64,000 bases of DNA from Micromussa lordhowensis (GCA_964020085.1 CAXHUQ010000577.1:283001-347000), one strand, 5' to 3'; positions 48,589 to 62,300 are shown, numbered from the stretch's first letter. The notes: generated by a model from the letters alone, not told the origin. A program made the numbers and translations.

Positions 48589-49650
48589 GTCGCAACTTTG
48601 CAGAATTTCAGAAAACGCGCGATGAGGGTGTCCTTGCCAAATTTGCCATAGCTCGGCTTTGCGGGCACTTTGAAAGATGCGGTTTGCAGCAAAATGTTGT
48701 GCTAGGATGGCACTTTAAGTGCATTGTAATTAGGAGGTGATGGCATTTGCGCCAGGGTGTTTTTTGTGGCCTTCTTTTGAGGGGAGTTTCCCTTGGTCGC
48801 AACTTTGCAGAATTTCAGAAAACGCGCGATGAGGGTGTCCTTGCCAAATTTGCCATAGCTCGGCTTTGCGGGCACTTTGAAAGATGCGGTTTGCAGCAAA
48901 ATGTTGTGCTAGGATGGCACTTTAAGTGCATTGTAATTAGGAGGTGATGGCATTTGCGCCAGGGTGTTTTTTGTAGCCTTCTTTTGAGGGGAGTTTCCCT
49001 TGGTCGCAACTTTGCAGAATTTCAGAAAACGCGCGATGAGGGTGTCCTTGCCAAATTTGCCATAGCTCGGCTTTGCGGGCACTTTGAAAGATGCGGTTTG
49101 CAGCAAAATGTTGTGCTAGGATGGCACTTTAAGTGTATTGTATTAGGAGGTGATGGCATTTGCGCCAGGGTGTTTTTTGTGGCCTTCTTTTGAGGGGAGT
49201 TTCCCTTGGTCGCAACTTTGCAGAATTTCAGAAAACGCGCGCCAGGGTGTTTTTTGTGGCCTTCTTTTGAGGGGAGTTTCCCTTGGTCGCAACTTTGCAG
49301 AATTTCAGAAAACGCGCGATGAGGGTGTCCTTGCCAAATTTGCCATAGCTCGGCTTTGCGGGCAATTTGAAAGATGCGGTTTGCAGCAAAATGTTGTGCT
49401 AGGATGGCACTTTAAGTGCATTGTAATTAGGAGGTGATGGCATTTGCGCCAGGGTGTTTTTTGTAGCCTTCTTTTGAGGGGGGTTTCCCTTGGTCGCAAC
49501 TTTGCAGAATTTCAGAAAACGCGCGATGAGGGTGTCCTTGCCAAATTTGCCATAGCTCGGCTTTGCGGGCACTTTGAAAGATGCGGTTTGCAGCAAAATG
49601 TTGTGCTAGGATGGCACTTTAAGTGCATTGTAATTAGGAGGTGATGGCAT

Positions 49651-50888
49651 TTGCGCCAGGGTGTTTTTTGTGGCCTTCTTTTGAGGGGAGTTTCCCTTGG
49701 TCGCAACTTTGCAGAATTTCAGAAAACGCGCGATGAGGGTGTCCTTGCCAAATTTGCCATAGCTCGGCTTTGCGGGCACTTTGAAAGATGCGGTTTGCAG
49801 CAAAATGTTGTGCTAGGATGGCACTTTAAGTGCATGGTAATTAGGAGGTGATGGCATTTGCGCCAGGGTGTTTTTGGTGGCCTTCTTTTGAGGGGAGTTT
49901 CCCTTGGTCGCAACTTTGCAGAATTTCAGAAAACGCGCGATGAGGGTGTCCTTGCCAAATTTGCCATAGCTCGGCTTTGTGGGCACTTTGAAAGATGCGG
50001 TTTGCAGCAAAATGTTGTGCTAGGATGGCACTTTAAGTGTATTGTATTAGGAGGTGATGGCATTTGCGCCAGGGTGTTTTTTGTGGCCTTCTTTTGAGGG
50101 GAGTTTCCCTTGGTCGCAACTTTGCAGAATTTCAGAAAACGCGCGATGAGGGTGTCCTTGCCAAATTTGCCATAGCTCGGCTTTGCGGGCACTTTAAAAG
50201 ATGCGGTTTGCAGCAAAATGTTGTGCTAGGATGGCACTTTAAGTGTATTGTATTAGGAGGTGATGGCATTTGCGCCAGGGTGTTTTTTGTGGCCTTCTTT
50301 TGAGGGGAGTTTCCCTTGGTCGCAACTTTGCAGAATTTCAGAAAACGCGCGATGAGGGTGTCCTTGCCAAATTTGCCATAGCTCGGCTTTGCGGGCACTT
50401 TGAAAGATGCGGTTTGCAGCAAAATGTTGTGCTAGGATGGCACTTTAAGTGCATGGTAATTAGGAGGTGATGGCATTTGCGCCAGGGTGTTTTTGGTGGC
50501 CTTCTTTTGAGGGGAGTTTCCCTTGGTCGCAACTTTGCAGAATTTCAGAAAACGCGCGATGAGGGTGTCCTTGCCAAATTTGCCATAGCTCGGCTTTGTG
50601 GGCACTTTGAAAGATGCGGTTTGCAGCAAAATGTTGTGCTAGGATGGCACTTTAAGTGTATTGTATTAGGAGGTGATGGCATTTGCGCCAGGGTGTTTTT
50701 TGTGGCCTTCTTTTGAGGGGAGTTTCCCTTGGTCGCAACTTTGCAGAATTTCAGAAAACGCGCGATGAGGGTGTCCTTGCCAAATTTGCCATAGCTCGGC
50801 TTTGCGGGCACTTTAAAAGATGCGGTTTGCAGCAAAATGTTGTGCTAGGATGGCACTTTAAGTGTATTGTATTAGGAGGTGATGGCAT
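49651..50888. repeat. 619-bp trimer (207 + 206 + 206), two tandem copies
   Basis: GCATGGTAATT (about 49833 and 50452), the GTTTTTGGTGG unit with GCTTTGTGGG (units 49858 and 50477) and CTTTAAAAGATG (about 50193 and 50812) recur at 619-bp spacing. The short-junction units 50889-51501 that follow show alternating CTTTGAAAG and CTTTAAAAG and appear to extend the same expansion at a 412-bp step. None of these units carries the 77-bp partial. Confidence 0.85.
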
Positions 50889-53800
50889 TTGCGCCAGGGT
50901 GTTTTTTGTGGCCTTCTTTTGAGGGGAGTTTCCCTTGGTCGCAACTTTGCAGAATTTCAGAAAACGCGCGATGAGGGTGTCCTTGCCAAATTTGCCATAG
51001 CTCGGCTTTGCGGGCACTTTGAAAGATGCGGTTTGCAGCAAAATGTTGTGCTAGGATGGCACTTTAAGTGTATTGTATTAGGAGGTGATGGCATTTGCGC
51101 CAGGGTGTTTTTTGTGGCCTTCTTTTGAGGGGAGTTTCCCTTGGTCGCAACTTTGCAGAATTTCAGAAAACGCGCGATGAGGGTGTCCTTGCCAAATTTG
51201 CCATAGCTCGGCTTTGCGGGCACTTTAAAAGATGCGGTTTGCAGCAAAATGTTGTGCTAGGATGGCACTTTAAGTGTATTGTATTAGGAGGTGATGGCAT
51301 TTGCGCCAGGGTGTTTTTTGTGGCCTTCTTTTGAGGGGAGTTTCCCTTGGTCGCAACTTTGCAGAATTTCAGAAAACGCGCGATGAGGGTGTCCTTGCCA
51401 AATTTGCCATAGCTCGGCTTTGCGGGCACTTTAAAAGATGCGGTTTGCAGCAAAATGTTGTGCTAGGATGGCACTTTAAGTGCATTGTAATTAGGAGGTG
51501 ATGGCATTTGCGCCAGGGTGTTTTTTGTGGCCTTCTTTTGAGGGGAGTTTCCCTTGGTCGCAACTTTGCAGAATTTCAGAAAACGCGCGATGAGGGTGTC
51601 CTTGCCAAATTTGCCATAGCTCGGCTTTGCGGGCACTTTGAAAGATGCGGTTTGCAGCAAAATGTTGTGCTAGGATGGCACTTTAAGTGCATTGTAATTA
51701 GGAGGTGATGGCATTTGCGCCAGGGTTTTTTTTGTAGCCTTCTTTTGAGGGGAGTTTCCCTTGGTCGCAACTTTGCAGAATTTCAGAAAACGCGCGATGA
51801 GGGTGTCCTTGCCAAATTTGCCATAGCTCGGCTTTGCGGGCACTTTGAAAGATGCGGTTTGCAGCAAAATGTTGTGCTAGGATGGCACTTTAAGTGCATT
51901 GTAATTAGGAGGTGATGGCATTTGCGCCAGGGTGTTTTTTGTGGTCTTCTTTTGAGGGGAGTTTCCCTTGGTCGCAACTTTGCAGAATTTCAGAAAACGC
52001 GCGATGAGGGTGTCCTTGCCAAATTTGCCATAGCTCGGCTTTGCGGGCACTTTGAAAGATGCGGTTTGCAGCAAAATGTTGTGCTAGGATGGCACTTTAA
52101 GAGCATTGTAATTAGGAGGTGATGGCATTTGCGCCAGGGTGTTTTTGGTGGCCTTCTTTTGAGGGGAGTTTCCCTTGGTCGCAACTTTGCAGAATTTCAG
52201 AAAACGCGCGATGAGGGTGTCCTTGCCAAATTTGCCATAGCTCGGCTTTGCGGGCACTTTGAAAGATGCGGTTTGCAGCAAAATGTTGTGCTAGGATGGC
52301 ACTTTAAGTGTATTGTATTAGGAGGTGATGGCATTTGCGCCAGGGTGTTTTTTGTGGCCTTCTTTTGAGGGGAGTTTCCCTTGGTCGCAACTTTGCAGAA
52401 TTTCAGAAAACGCGCGCCAGGGTGTTTTTTGTGGCCTTCTTTTGAGGGGAGTTTCCCTTGGTCGCAACTTTGCAGAATTTCAGAAAACGCGCGATGAGGG
52501 TGTCCTTGCCAAATTTGCCATAGCTCGGCTTTGCGGGCACTTTGAAAGATGCGGTTTGCAGCAAAATGTTGTGCTAGGATGGCACTTTAAGTGCATTGTA
52601 ATTAGGAGGTGATGGCATTTGCGCCAGGGTGTTTTTTGTGGCCTTCTTTTGAGGGGAGTTTCCCTTGGTCGCAACTTTGCAGAATTTCAGAAAACGCGCG
52701 ATGAGGGTGTCCTTGCCAAATTTGTCATAGCTCGGCTTTGCGGGCACTTTGAAAGATGCGGTTTGCAGCAAAATGTTGTGCTAGGATGGCACTTTAAGTG
52801 CATTGTAATTAGGAGGTGATGGCATTTGCGCCAGGGTGTTTTTGGTGGCCTTCTTTTGAGGGGAGTTTCCCTTGGTCGCAACTTTGCAGAATTTCAGAAA
52901 ACGCGCGATGAGGGTGTCCTTGCCAAATTTGCCATAGCTCGGCTTTGCGGGCACTTTGAAAGATGCGGTTTGCAGCAAAATGTTGTGCTAGGATGGCACT
53001 TTAAGTGTATTGTATTAGGAGGTGATGGCATTTGCGCCAGGGTGTTTTTGGTGGCCTTCTTTTGAGGGGAGTTTTCCTTGGTCGCAACTTTGCAGAATTT
53101 CAGAAAACGCGCGCCAGGGTGTTTTTTGTGGCCTTCTTTTGAGGGGAGTTTCCCTTGGTCGCAACTTTGCAGAATTTCAGAAAACGCGCGATGAGGGTGT
53201 CCTTGCCAAATTTGCCATAGCTCGGCTTTGCGGGCACTTTGAAAGATGCGGTTTGCAGCAAAATGTTGTGCTAGGATGGCACTTTAAGTGCATTGTAATT
53301 AGGAGGTGATGGCATTTGCGCCAGGGTGTTTTTTGTGGCCTTCTTTTGAGGAGAGTTTCCCTTGGTCGCAACTTTGCAGAATTTCAGAAAACGCGCGATG
53401 AGGGTGTCCTTGCCAAATTTGCCATAGCTCGGCTTTGCGGGCACTTTGAAAGATGCGGTTTGCAGCAAAATGTTGTGCTAGGATGGCACTTTAAGTGCAT
53501 TGTAATTAGGAGGTGATGGCATTTGCGCCAGGGTGTTTTTTGTGGCCTTCTTTTGAGGGGAGTTTCCCTTGGTCGCAACTTTGCAGAATTTCAGAAAACG
53601 CGCGATGAGGGTGTCCTTGCCAAATTCGCCATAGCTCGGCTTTGCGGGCACTTTGAAAGATGCGGTTTGCAGCAAAATGTTGTGCTAGGATGGCACTTTA
53701 AGTGCATTGTAATTAGGAGGTGATGTCATTTGCGCCAGGGTGTTTTTTGTAGCCTTATTTTGAGGGGAGTTTCCCTTGGTCGCAACTTTGCAGAATTTCA

Positions 53801-55459
53801 GAAAACGCGCGATGAGGGTGTCCTTGCCAAATTTGCCATAGCTCGGCTTTGCGGGCACTTTGAAAGATGCGGTTTGCAGCAAAATGTTGTGCTAGGATGG
53901 CACTTTAAGTGCATTGTAATTAGGAGGTGATGGCATTTGCGCCAGGGTGTTTTTGGTGGCCTTATTTTGAGGGGAGTTTCCCTTGGTCGCAACTTTGCAG
54001 AATTTCAGAAAACGCGCGATGAGGGTGTCCTTGCCAAATTTGCCATAGCTCGGCTTTGCGGGCACTTTGAAAGATGCGGTTTGCAGCAAAATGTTGTGCT
54101 AGGATGGCACTTTAAGTGTATTGTATTAGGAGGTGATGGCATTTGCGCCAGGGTGTTTTTTGTGGCCTTCTTTTGAGGGGAGTTTCCCTTGGTCGCAACT
54201 TTGCAGAATTTCAGAAAACGCGCTATGAGGGTGTCCTTGCCAAATTTGCCATAGCTCGGCTTTGCGGGCACTTTAAAAGATGCGGTTTGCAGCAAAATGT
54301 TGTGCTAGGATGGCACTTTAAGTGTATTGTATTAGGAGGTGATGGCATTTGCGCCAGGGTGTTTTTTGTGGCCTTCTTTTGAGGGGAGTTTCCCTTGGTC
54401 GCAACTTTGCAGAATTTCAGAAAACGCGCGATGAGGGTGTCCTTGCCAAATTTGCCATAGCTCGGCTTTGCGGGCACTTTAAAAGATGCGGTTTGCAGCA
54501 AAATGTTGTGCTAGGATGGCACTTTAAGTGCATTGTAATTAGGAGGTGATGGCATTTGCGCCAGGGTGTTTTTTGTGGCCTTCTTTTGAGGGGAGTTTCC
54601 CTTGGTCGCAACTTTGCAGAATTTCAGAAAACGCGCGATGAGGGTGTCCTTGCCAAATTTGCCATAGCTCGGCTTTGCGGGCACTTTGAAAGATGCGGTT
54701 TGCAGCAAAATGTTGTGCTAGGATGGCACTTTAAGTGCATTGTAATTAGGAGGTGATGGCATTTGCGCCAGGGTGTTTTTGGTGGCCTTCTTTTGAGGGG
54801 AGTTTCCCTTGGTCGCAACTTTGCAGAATTTCAGAAAACGCGCGATGAGGGTGTCCTTGCCAAATTTGCCATAGCTCGGCTTTGCGGGCACTTTGAAAGA
54901 TGCGGTTTGCAGCAAAATGTTGTGCTAGGATGGCACTTTAAGTGTATTGTATTAGGAGGTGATGGCATTTGCGCCAGGGTGTTTTTTGTGGCCTTCTTTT
55001 GAGGGGAGTTTCCCTTGGTCGCAACTTTGCAGAATTTCAGAAAACGCGCGCCAGGGTGTTTTTTGTGGCCTTCTTTTGAGGGGAGTTTCCCTTGGTCGCA
55101 ACTTTGCAGAATTTCAGAAAACGCGCGATGAGGGTGTCCTTGCCAAATTTGCCATAGCTCGGCTTTGCGGGCACTTTGAAAGATGCGGTTTGCAGCAAAA
55201 TGTTGTGCTAGGATGGCACTTTAAGTGCATTGTAATTAGGAGGTGATGGCATTTGCGCCAGGGTGTTTTTTGTGGCCTTCTTTTGAGGGGAGTTTCCCTT
55301 GGTCGCAACTTTGCAGAATTTCAGAAAACGCGCGATGAGGGTGTCCTTGCCAAATTTGCCATAGCTCGGCTTTGCGGGCACTTTGAAAGATGCGGTTTGC
55401 AGCAAAATGTTGTGCTAGGATGGCACTTTAAGTGCATTGTAATTAGGAGGTGATGGCAT

Positions 55460-58400
55460 TTGCGCCAGGGTGTTTTTTGTGGCCTTCTTTTAAGGGGAGT
55501 TTCCCTTGGTCGCAACTTTGCAGAATTTCAGAAAACGCGCGATGAGGGTGTCCTTGCCTAATTTTGCCATAGCTCGGCTTTGCGGGCACTTTGAAAGATG
55601 CGGTTTGCAGCAAAATGTTGTGCTAGGATGGCACTTTAAGTGCATTGTAATTAGGAGGTGATGGCATTTGCGCCAGGGTGTTTTTTGTGGCCTTCTTTTG
55701 AGGGGAGTTTCCCTTGGTCGCAACTTTGCAGAATTTCAAAAAACGCGCGATGAGGGTGTCCTTGCCAAATTTGCCATAGCTCGGCTTTGCGGGCACTTTG
55801 AAAGATGCGGTTTGCAGCAAAATGTTGTGCTAGGATGGCACTTTAAGTGCATTGTAATTAGGAGGTGATGACATTTGCGCCAGGGTGTTTTTTGTGGCCT
55901 TCTTTTGAGGGGAGTTTCCCTTGGTCGCAACTTTGCAGAATTTCAGAAAACGCGCGATGAGGGTGTCCTTGCCAAATTTGCCATAGCTCGGCTTTGCGGG
56001 CACTTTGAAAGATGCGGTTTGCAGCAAAATGTTGTGCTAGGATGGCACTTTAAGTGCATTGTAATTAGGAGGTGATGGCATTTGCGCCAGGGTGTTTTTT
56101 GTGGCCTTCTTTTGAGGGGAGTTTCCCTTGGTCGCAACTTTGCAGAATTTCAGAAAACGCGCGATGAGGGTGTCCTTGCCAAATTTGCCATAGCTCGGCT
56201 TTGCGGGCACTTTGAAAGATGCGGTTTGCAGCAAAATGTTGTGCTAGGATGGCACTTTAAGTGCATTGTAATTAGGAGGTGATGGCATTTGCGCCAGGTT
56301 TTTTTTTGTGGCCTTCTTTTGAGGGGAGTTTCCCTTGGTCGCAACTTTGCAGAATTTCAGAAAACGCGCGATGAGGGTGTCCTTGCCAAATTTGCCATAG
56401 CTCGGCTTTGCGGGCACTTTGAAAGATGCGGTTTGCAGCAAAATGTTGTGCTAGGATGGCACTTTAAGTGCATTGTAATTAGGAGGTGATGGCATTTGCG
56501 CCAGGGTGTTTTTTGTAGCCTTCTTTTGAGGGGAGTTTCCCTTGGTCGCAACTTTGCAGAATTTCAGAAAACGCGCGATGAGGGTGTCCTTGCCAAATTT
56601 GCCATAGCTCGGCTTTGCGGGCACTTTGAAAGATGCGGTTTGCAGCAAAATGTTGTGCTAGGATGGCACTTTAAGTGCATTGTAATTAAGAGGTGATGGC
56701 ATTTGCGCCAGGGTGTTTTTTGTGGCCTTCTTTTGAGGGGAGTTTCCCTTGGTCGCAACTTTGCAGAATTTCAGAAAACGCGCGATGAGGGTGTCCTTGC
56801 CAAATTTGCCATAGCTCGGCTTTGCGGGCACTTTGAAAGATGCGGTTTGCAGCAAAATGTTGTGCTAGGATGGCACTTTAAGTACATTGTAATTAGGAGG
56901 TGATGGCATTTGCGCCAGGGTGTTTTTTGTGGCCTTCTTTTGAGGGGAGTTTCCCTTGGTCGCAACTTTGCAGAATTTCAGAAAACGCGCGATGAGGGTG
57001 TCCTTGCCAAATTTGCCATAGCTCGGCTTTGCGGGCACTTTGAAAGATGCGGTTTGCAGCAAAATGTTGTGCTAGGATGGCACTTTAAGTGCATTGTAAT
57101 TAGGAGGTGATGGCATTTGCGCCAGGGTGTTTTTTGTGGCCTTCTTTTGAGGGGAGTTTCCCTTGGTCGCAACTTTGCAGAATTTCAGAAAACGCGCGAT
57201 GAGGGTGTCCTTGCCAAATTTGCCATAGCTCGGCTTTGCGGGCACTTTGAAAGATGCGGTTTGCAGCAAAATGTTGTGCTAGGATGGCACTTTAAGTGCA
57301 TTGTAATTAGGAGGTGATGGCATTTGCGCCAGGGTGTTTTTTGTGGCCTTCTTTTGAGGGGAGTTTCCCTTGGTCGCAACTTTGCAGAATTTCAGAAAAC
57401 GCGCGATGAGGGTGTCCTTGCCAAATTTGCCATAGCTCGGCTTTGCGGGCACTTTGAAAGATGCGGTTTGCAGCAAAATGTTGTGCTAGGATGGCACTTT
57501 AAGTGCATTGTAATTAGGAGGTGATGGCATTTGCGCCAGGGTGTTTTTTGTGGCCTTCTTTTGAGGGGAGTTTCCCTTGGTCGCAACTTTGCAGAATTTC
57601 AGAAAACGCGCGATGAGGGTGTCCTTGCCAAATTTGCCATAGCTCGGCTTTGCGGGCACTTTGAAAGATGCGGTTTGCAGCAAAATGTTGTGCTAGGATG
57701 GCACTTTAAGTGCATTGTAATTAGGAGGTGATGGCATTTGCGCCAGGGTGTTTTTTGTGGCCTTCTTTTAAGGGGAGTTTCCCTTGGTCGCAACTTTGCA
57801 GAATTTCAGAAAACGCGCGATGAGGGTGTCCTTGCCTAATTTTGCCATAGCTCGGCTTTGCGGGCACTTTGAAAGATGCGGTTTGCAGCAAAATGTTGTG
57901 CTAGGATGGCACTTTAAGTGCATTGTAATTAGGAGGTGATGGCATTTGCGCCAGGGTGTTTTTTGTGGCCTTCTTTTGAGGGGAGTTTCCCTTGGTCGCA
58001 ACTTTGCAGAATTTCAAAAAACGCGCGATGAGGGTGTCCTTGCCAAATTTGCCATAGCTCGGCTTTGCGGGCACTTTGAAAGATGCGGTTTGCAGCAAAA
58101 TGTTGTGCTAGGATGGCACTTTAAGTGCATTGTAATTAGGAGGTGATGACATTTGCGCCAGGGTGTTTTTTGTGGCCTTCTTTTGAGGGGAGTTTCCCTT
58201 GGTCGCAACTTTGCAGAATTTCAGAAAACGCGCGATGAGGGTGTCCTTGCCAAATTTGCCATAGCTCGGCTTTGCGGGCACTTTGAAAGATGCGGTTTGC
58301 AGCAAAATGTTGTGCTAGGATGGCACTTTAAGTGCATTGTAATTAGGAGGTGATGGCATTTGCGCCAGGGTGTTTTTTGTGGCCTTCTTTTGAGGGGAGT

Positions 58401-59394
58401 TTCCCTTGGTCGCAACTTTGCAGAATTTCAGAAAACGCGCGATGAGGGTGTCCTTGCCAAATTTGCCATAGCTCGGCTTTGCGGGCACTTTGAAAGATGC
58501 GGTTTGCAGCAAAATGTTGTGCTAGGATGGCACTTTAAGTGCATTGTAATTAGGAGGTGATGGCATTTGCGCCAGGTTTTTTTTTGTGGCCTTCTTTTGA
58601 GGGGAGTTTCCCTTGGTCGCAACTTTGCAGAATTTCAGAAAACGCGCGATGAGGGTGTCCTTGCCAAATTTGCCATAGCTCGGCTTTGCGGGCACTTTGA
58701 AAGATGCGGTTTGCAGCAAAATGTTGTGCTAGGATGGCACTTTAAGTGCATTGTAATTAGGAGGTGATGGCATTTGCGCCAGGGTGTTTTTTGTGGCCTT
58801 CTTTTGAGGGGAGTTTCCCTTGGTCGCAACTTTGCAGAATTTCAGAAAACGCGCGATGAGGGTGTCCTTGCCAAATTTGCCATAGCTCGGCTTTGCGGGC
58901 ACTTTGAAAGATGCGGTTTGCAGCAAAATGTTGTGCTAGGATGGCACTTTAAGTGCATTGTAATTAGGAGGTGATGGCATTTGCGCCAGGGTGTTTTTTG
59001 TGGCCTTCTTTTGAGGGGAGTTTCCCTTGGTCGCAACTTTGCAGAATTTCAGAAAACGCGCGATGAGGGTGTCCTTGCCAAATTTGCCATAGCTCGGCTT
59101 TGCGGGCACTTTGAAAGATGCGGTTTGCAGCAAAATGTTGTGCTAGGATGGCACTTTAAGTACATTGTAATTAGGAGGTGATGGCATTTGCGCCAGGGTG
59201 TTTTTTGTGGCCTTCTTTTGAGGGGAGTTTCCCTTGGTCGCAACTTTGCAGAATTTCAGAAAACGCGCGATGAGGGTGTCCTTGCCAAATTTGCCATAGC
59301 TCGGCTTTGCGGGCACTTTGAAAGATGCGGTTTGCAGCAAAATGTTGTGCTAGGATGGCACTTTAAGTGCATTGTAATTAGGAGGTGATGGCAT
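55460..59394. repeat. 2278-bp (11-monomer) tandem duplication
   Basis: Copies are 55460-57737 and 57738 onward, with shared markers up to 59161. At exactly 2278-bp spacing the copies share TTTTAAGGGG (about 55488/57766), the +1 unit TGCCTAATTTTGCC (about 55554/57832), TTTCAAAAAACG (about 55735/58013), GATGACATT (about 55868/58146), CCAGGTTTTTTTTTG (about 56294/58572) and AAGTACATTG (about 56880/59158). Copy 1 has GTAGCC (about 56516) and AATTAAGAGG (about 56686), but copy 2 is consensus at both. Confidence 0.9.
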
Positions 59395-62300
59395 TTGCGC
59401 CAGGGTGTTTTTGGTGGCCTTCTTTTGAGGGGAGTTTCCCTTGGTCGCAACTTTGCAGAATTTCAGAAAACGCGCGATGAGGGTGTCCTTGCCAAATTTG
59501 CCATAGCTCGGCTTTGCGGGCACTTTGAAAGATGCGGTTTGCAGCAAAATGTTGTGCTAGGATGGCACTTTAAGTGCATTGTAATTAGGAGGTGATGGCA
59601 TTTGCGCCAGGGTGTTTTTTGTGGCCTTCTTTTGAGGGGAGTTTCCCTTGGTCGCAACTTTGCAGAATTTCAGAAAACGCGCGATGAGGGTGTCCTTGCC
59701 AAATTTGCCACAGCTCGGCTTTGCGGGCACTTTGAAAGATGCGGTTTGCAGCAAAATGTTGTGCTAGGATGGCACTTTAAGTGCATTGTAATTAGGAGGT
59801 GATGGCATTTGCGCCAGGGTGTTTTTTGTGGCCTTCTTTTGAGGGGAGTTTCCCTTGGTCGCAACTTTGCAGAATTTCAGAAAACGCGCGATGAGGGTGT
59901 CCTTGCCAAATTTGCCATAGCTCGGCTTTGCGGGCACTTTGAAAGATGCGGTTTGCAGCAAAATGTTGTGCTAGGATGGCACTTTAAGTGCATTGTAATT
60001 AGGAGGTGATGGCATTTGCGCCAGGGTGTTTTTTGTGGCCTTCTTTTGAGGGGAGTTTCCCTTGGTCGCAACTTTGCAGAATTTCAGAAAACGCGCGATG
60101 AGGGTGTCCTTGCCAAATTTGCCATAGCTCGGCTTTGCGGGCACTTTGAAAGATGCGGTTTGCAGCAAAATGTTGTGCTAGGATGGCACTTTAAGTGCAT
60201 TGTAATTAGGAGGTGATGGCATTTGCGCCAGGGTGTTTTTTGTGGCCTTCTTTTGAGGGGAGTTTCCCTTGGTCGCAACTTTGCAGAATTTCAGAAAACG
60301 CGCGATGAGGGTGTCCTTGCCAAATTTGCCATAGCTCGGCTTTGCGGGCACTTTGAAAGATGCGGTTTGCAGCAAAATGTTGTGCTAGGATGGCACTTTA
60401 AGTGCATTGTAATTAGGAGGTGATGGCATTTGCGCCAGGGTGTTTTTTGTGGCCTTCTTTTGAGGGGAGTTTCCCTTGGTCGCAACTTTGCAGAATTTCA
60501 GAAAACGCGCGATGAGGGTGTCCTTGCCAAATTTGCCATAGCTCGGCTTTGCGGGCACTTTGAAAGATGCGGTTTGCAGCAAAATGTTGTGCTAGGATGG
60601 CACTTTAAGTGCATTGTAATTAGGAGGTGATGGCATTTGCGCCAGGGTGTTTTTTGTGGCCTTTTTTTGAGGGGAGTTTCCCTTGGTCGCAACTTTGCAG
60701 AATTTCAGAAAACGCGCGATGAGGGTGTCCTTGCCAAATTTGCCATAGCTCGGCTTTGCGGGCACTTTGAAAGATGCGGTTTGCAGCAAAATGTTGTGCT
60801 AGGATGGCACTTTAAGTGCATTGTAATTAGGAGGTGATGGCATTTGCGCCAGGGTGTTTTTTGTGGCCTTCTTTTGAGGGGAGTTTCCCTTGGTCGCAAC
60901 TTTGCAGAATTTCAGAAAACGCGCGATGAGGGTGTCCTTGCCAAATTTGCCATAGCTCGGCTTTGCGGGCACTTTGAAAGATGCAGTTTGCAGCAAAATG
61001 TTGTGCTAGGATGGCACTTTAAGTGCATTGTAATTAGGAGGTGATGGCATTTGCGCCAGGGTGTTTTTTGTGGCCTTCTTTTGAGGGGAGTTTCCCTTGG
61101 TCGCAACTTTGCAGAATTTCAGAAAACGCGCGATGAGGGTGTCCTTGCCAAATTTGCCATAGCTCGGCTTTGCGGGCACTTTGAAAGATGCGGTTTGCAG
61201 CAAAATGTTGTGCTAGGATGGCACGTTAAGTGCATTGTAATTAGGAGGTGATGGCATTTGCGCCAGGGTGTTTTTTGTGGCCTTCTTTTGAGGGGAGTTT
61301 CCCTTGGTCGCAACTTTGCAGAATTTCAGAAAACGCGCGATGAGGGTGTCCTTGCCAAATTTGCCATAGCTCGGCTTTGCGGGCACTTTGAAAGATGCGG
61401 TTTGCAGCAAAATGTTGTGCTAGGATGGCACGTTAAGTGCATTGTAATTAGGAGGTGATGGCATTTGCGCCAGGGTGTTTTTTGTGGCCTTCTTTTGAGG
61501 GGAGTTTCCCTTGGTCGCAACTTTGCAGAATTTCAGAAAACGCGCGATGAGGGTGTCCTTGCCAAATTTGCCATAGCTCGGCTTTGCGGGCACTTTGAAA
61601 GATGCGGTTTGCAGCAAAATGTTGTGCTAGGATGGCACTTTAAGTGCATTGTAATTAGGAGGTGATGGCATTTGCGCCAGGGTGTTTTTTGTGGCCTTCT
61701 TTTGAGGGGAGTTTCCCTTGGTCGCAACTTTGCAGAATTTCAGAAAACGCGCGATGAGGGTGTCCTTGCCAAATTTGCCATAGCTCGGCTTTGCGGGCAC
61801 TTTGAAAGATGCGGTTTGCAGCAAAATGTTGTGCTAGGATGGCACTTTAAGTGCATTGTAATTAGGAGGTGATGGCATTTGCGCCAGGGTGTTTTTTGTG
61901 GCCTTCTTTTGAGGGGAGTTTCCCTTGGTCGCAACTTTGCAGAATTTCAGAAAACGCGCGATGAGGGTGTCCTTGCCAAATTTGCCATAGCTCGGCTTTG
62001 CGGGCACTTTGAAAGATGCGGTTTGCAGCAAAATGTTGTGCTAGGATGGCACGTTAAGTGCATTGTAATTAGGAGGTGAAGGCATTTGCGCCAGGGTGTT
62101 TTTTGTGGCCATCTTTTGAGGGGAGTTTCCCTTGGTCGCAACTTTGCAGAATTTCAGAAAACGCGCGATGAGGGTGTCCTTGCCAAATTTGCCATAGCTC
62201 GGCTTTGCGGGCACTTTGAAAGATGCGGTTTGCAGCAAAATGTTGTGCTAGGATGGCACTTTAAGTGCATTGTAATTAGGAGGTGATGGCATTTGCGCCA

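Larger units (their letters stand above)
30503..55252. repeat. Sub-array D: HOR domain with 77-bp partial units
   Basis: The domain is marked by GTTTTTGGTGG (one T of the T6 run changed to G), by the one-base-short junction TGTATTGTATTAGG, and by a 77-bp partial duplication. The short junction occurs 28 times, all inside this domain. In 18 cases the following unit carries the 77-bp partial; in the other 10 (following units at 45698, 45904, 50064, 50270, 50683, 50889, 51095, 51301, 54143 and 54349) it does not, and those units are often linked to CACTTTAAAAGATG. Spacing between marker units gives local HOR periods of 283, 697, 904, 1318, 1732 and 2015 bp, all equal to 207n plus one or two 283-bp composites. 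Confidence 0.9.
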
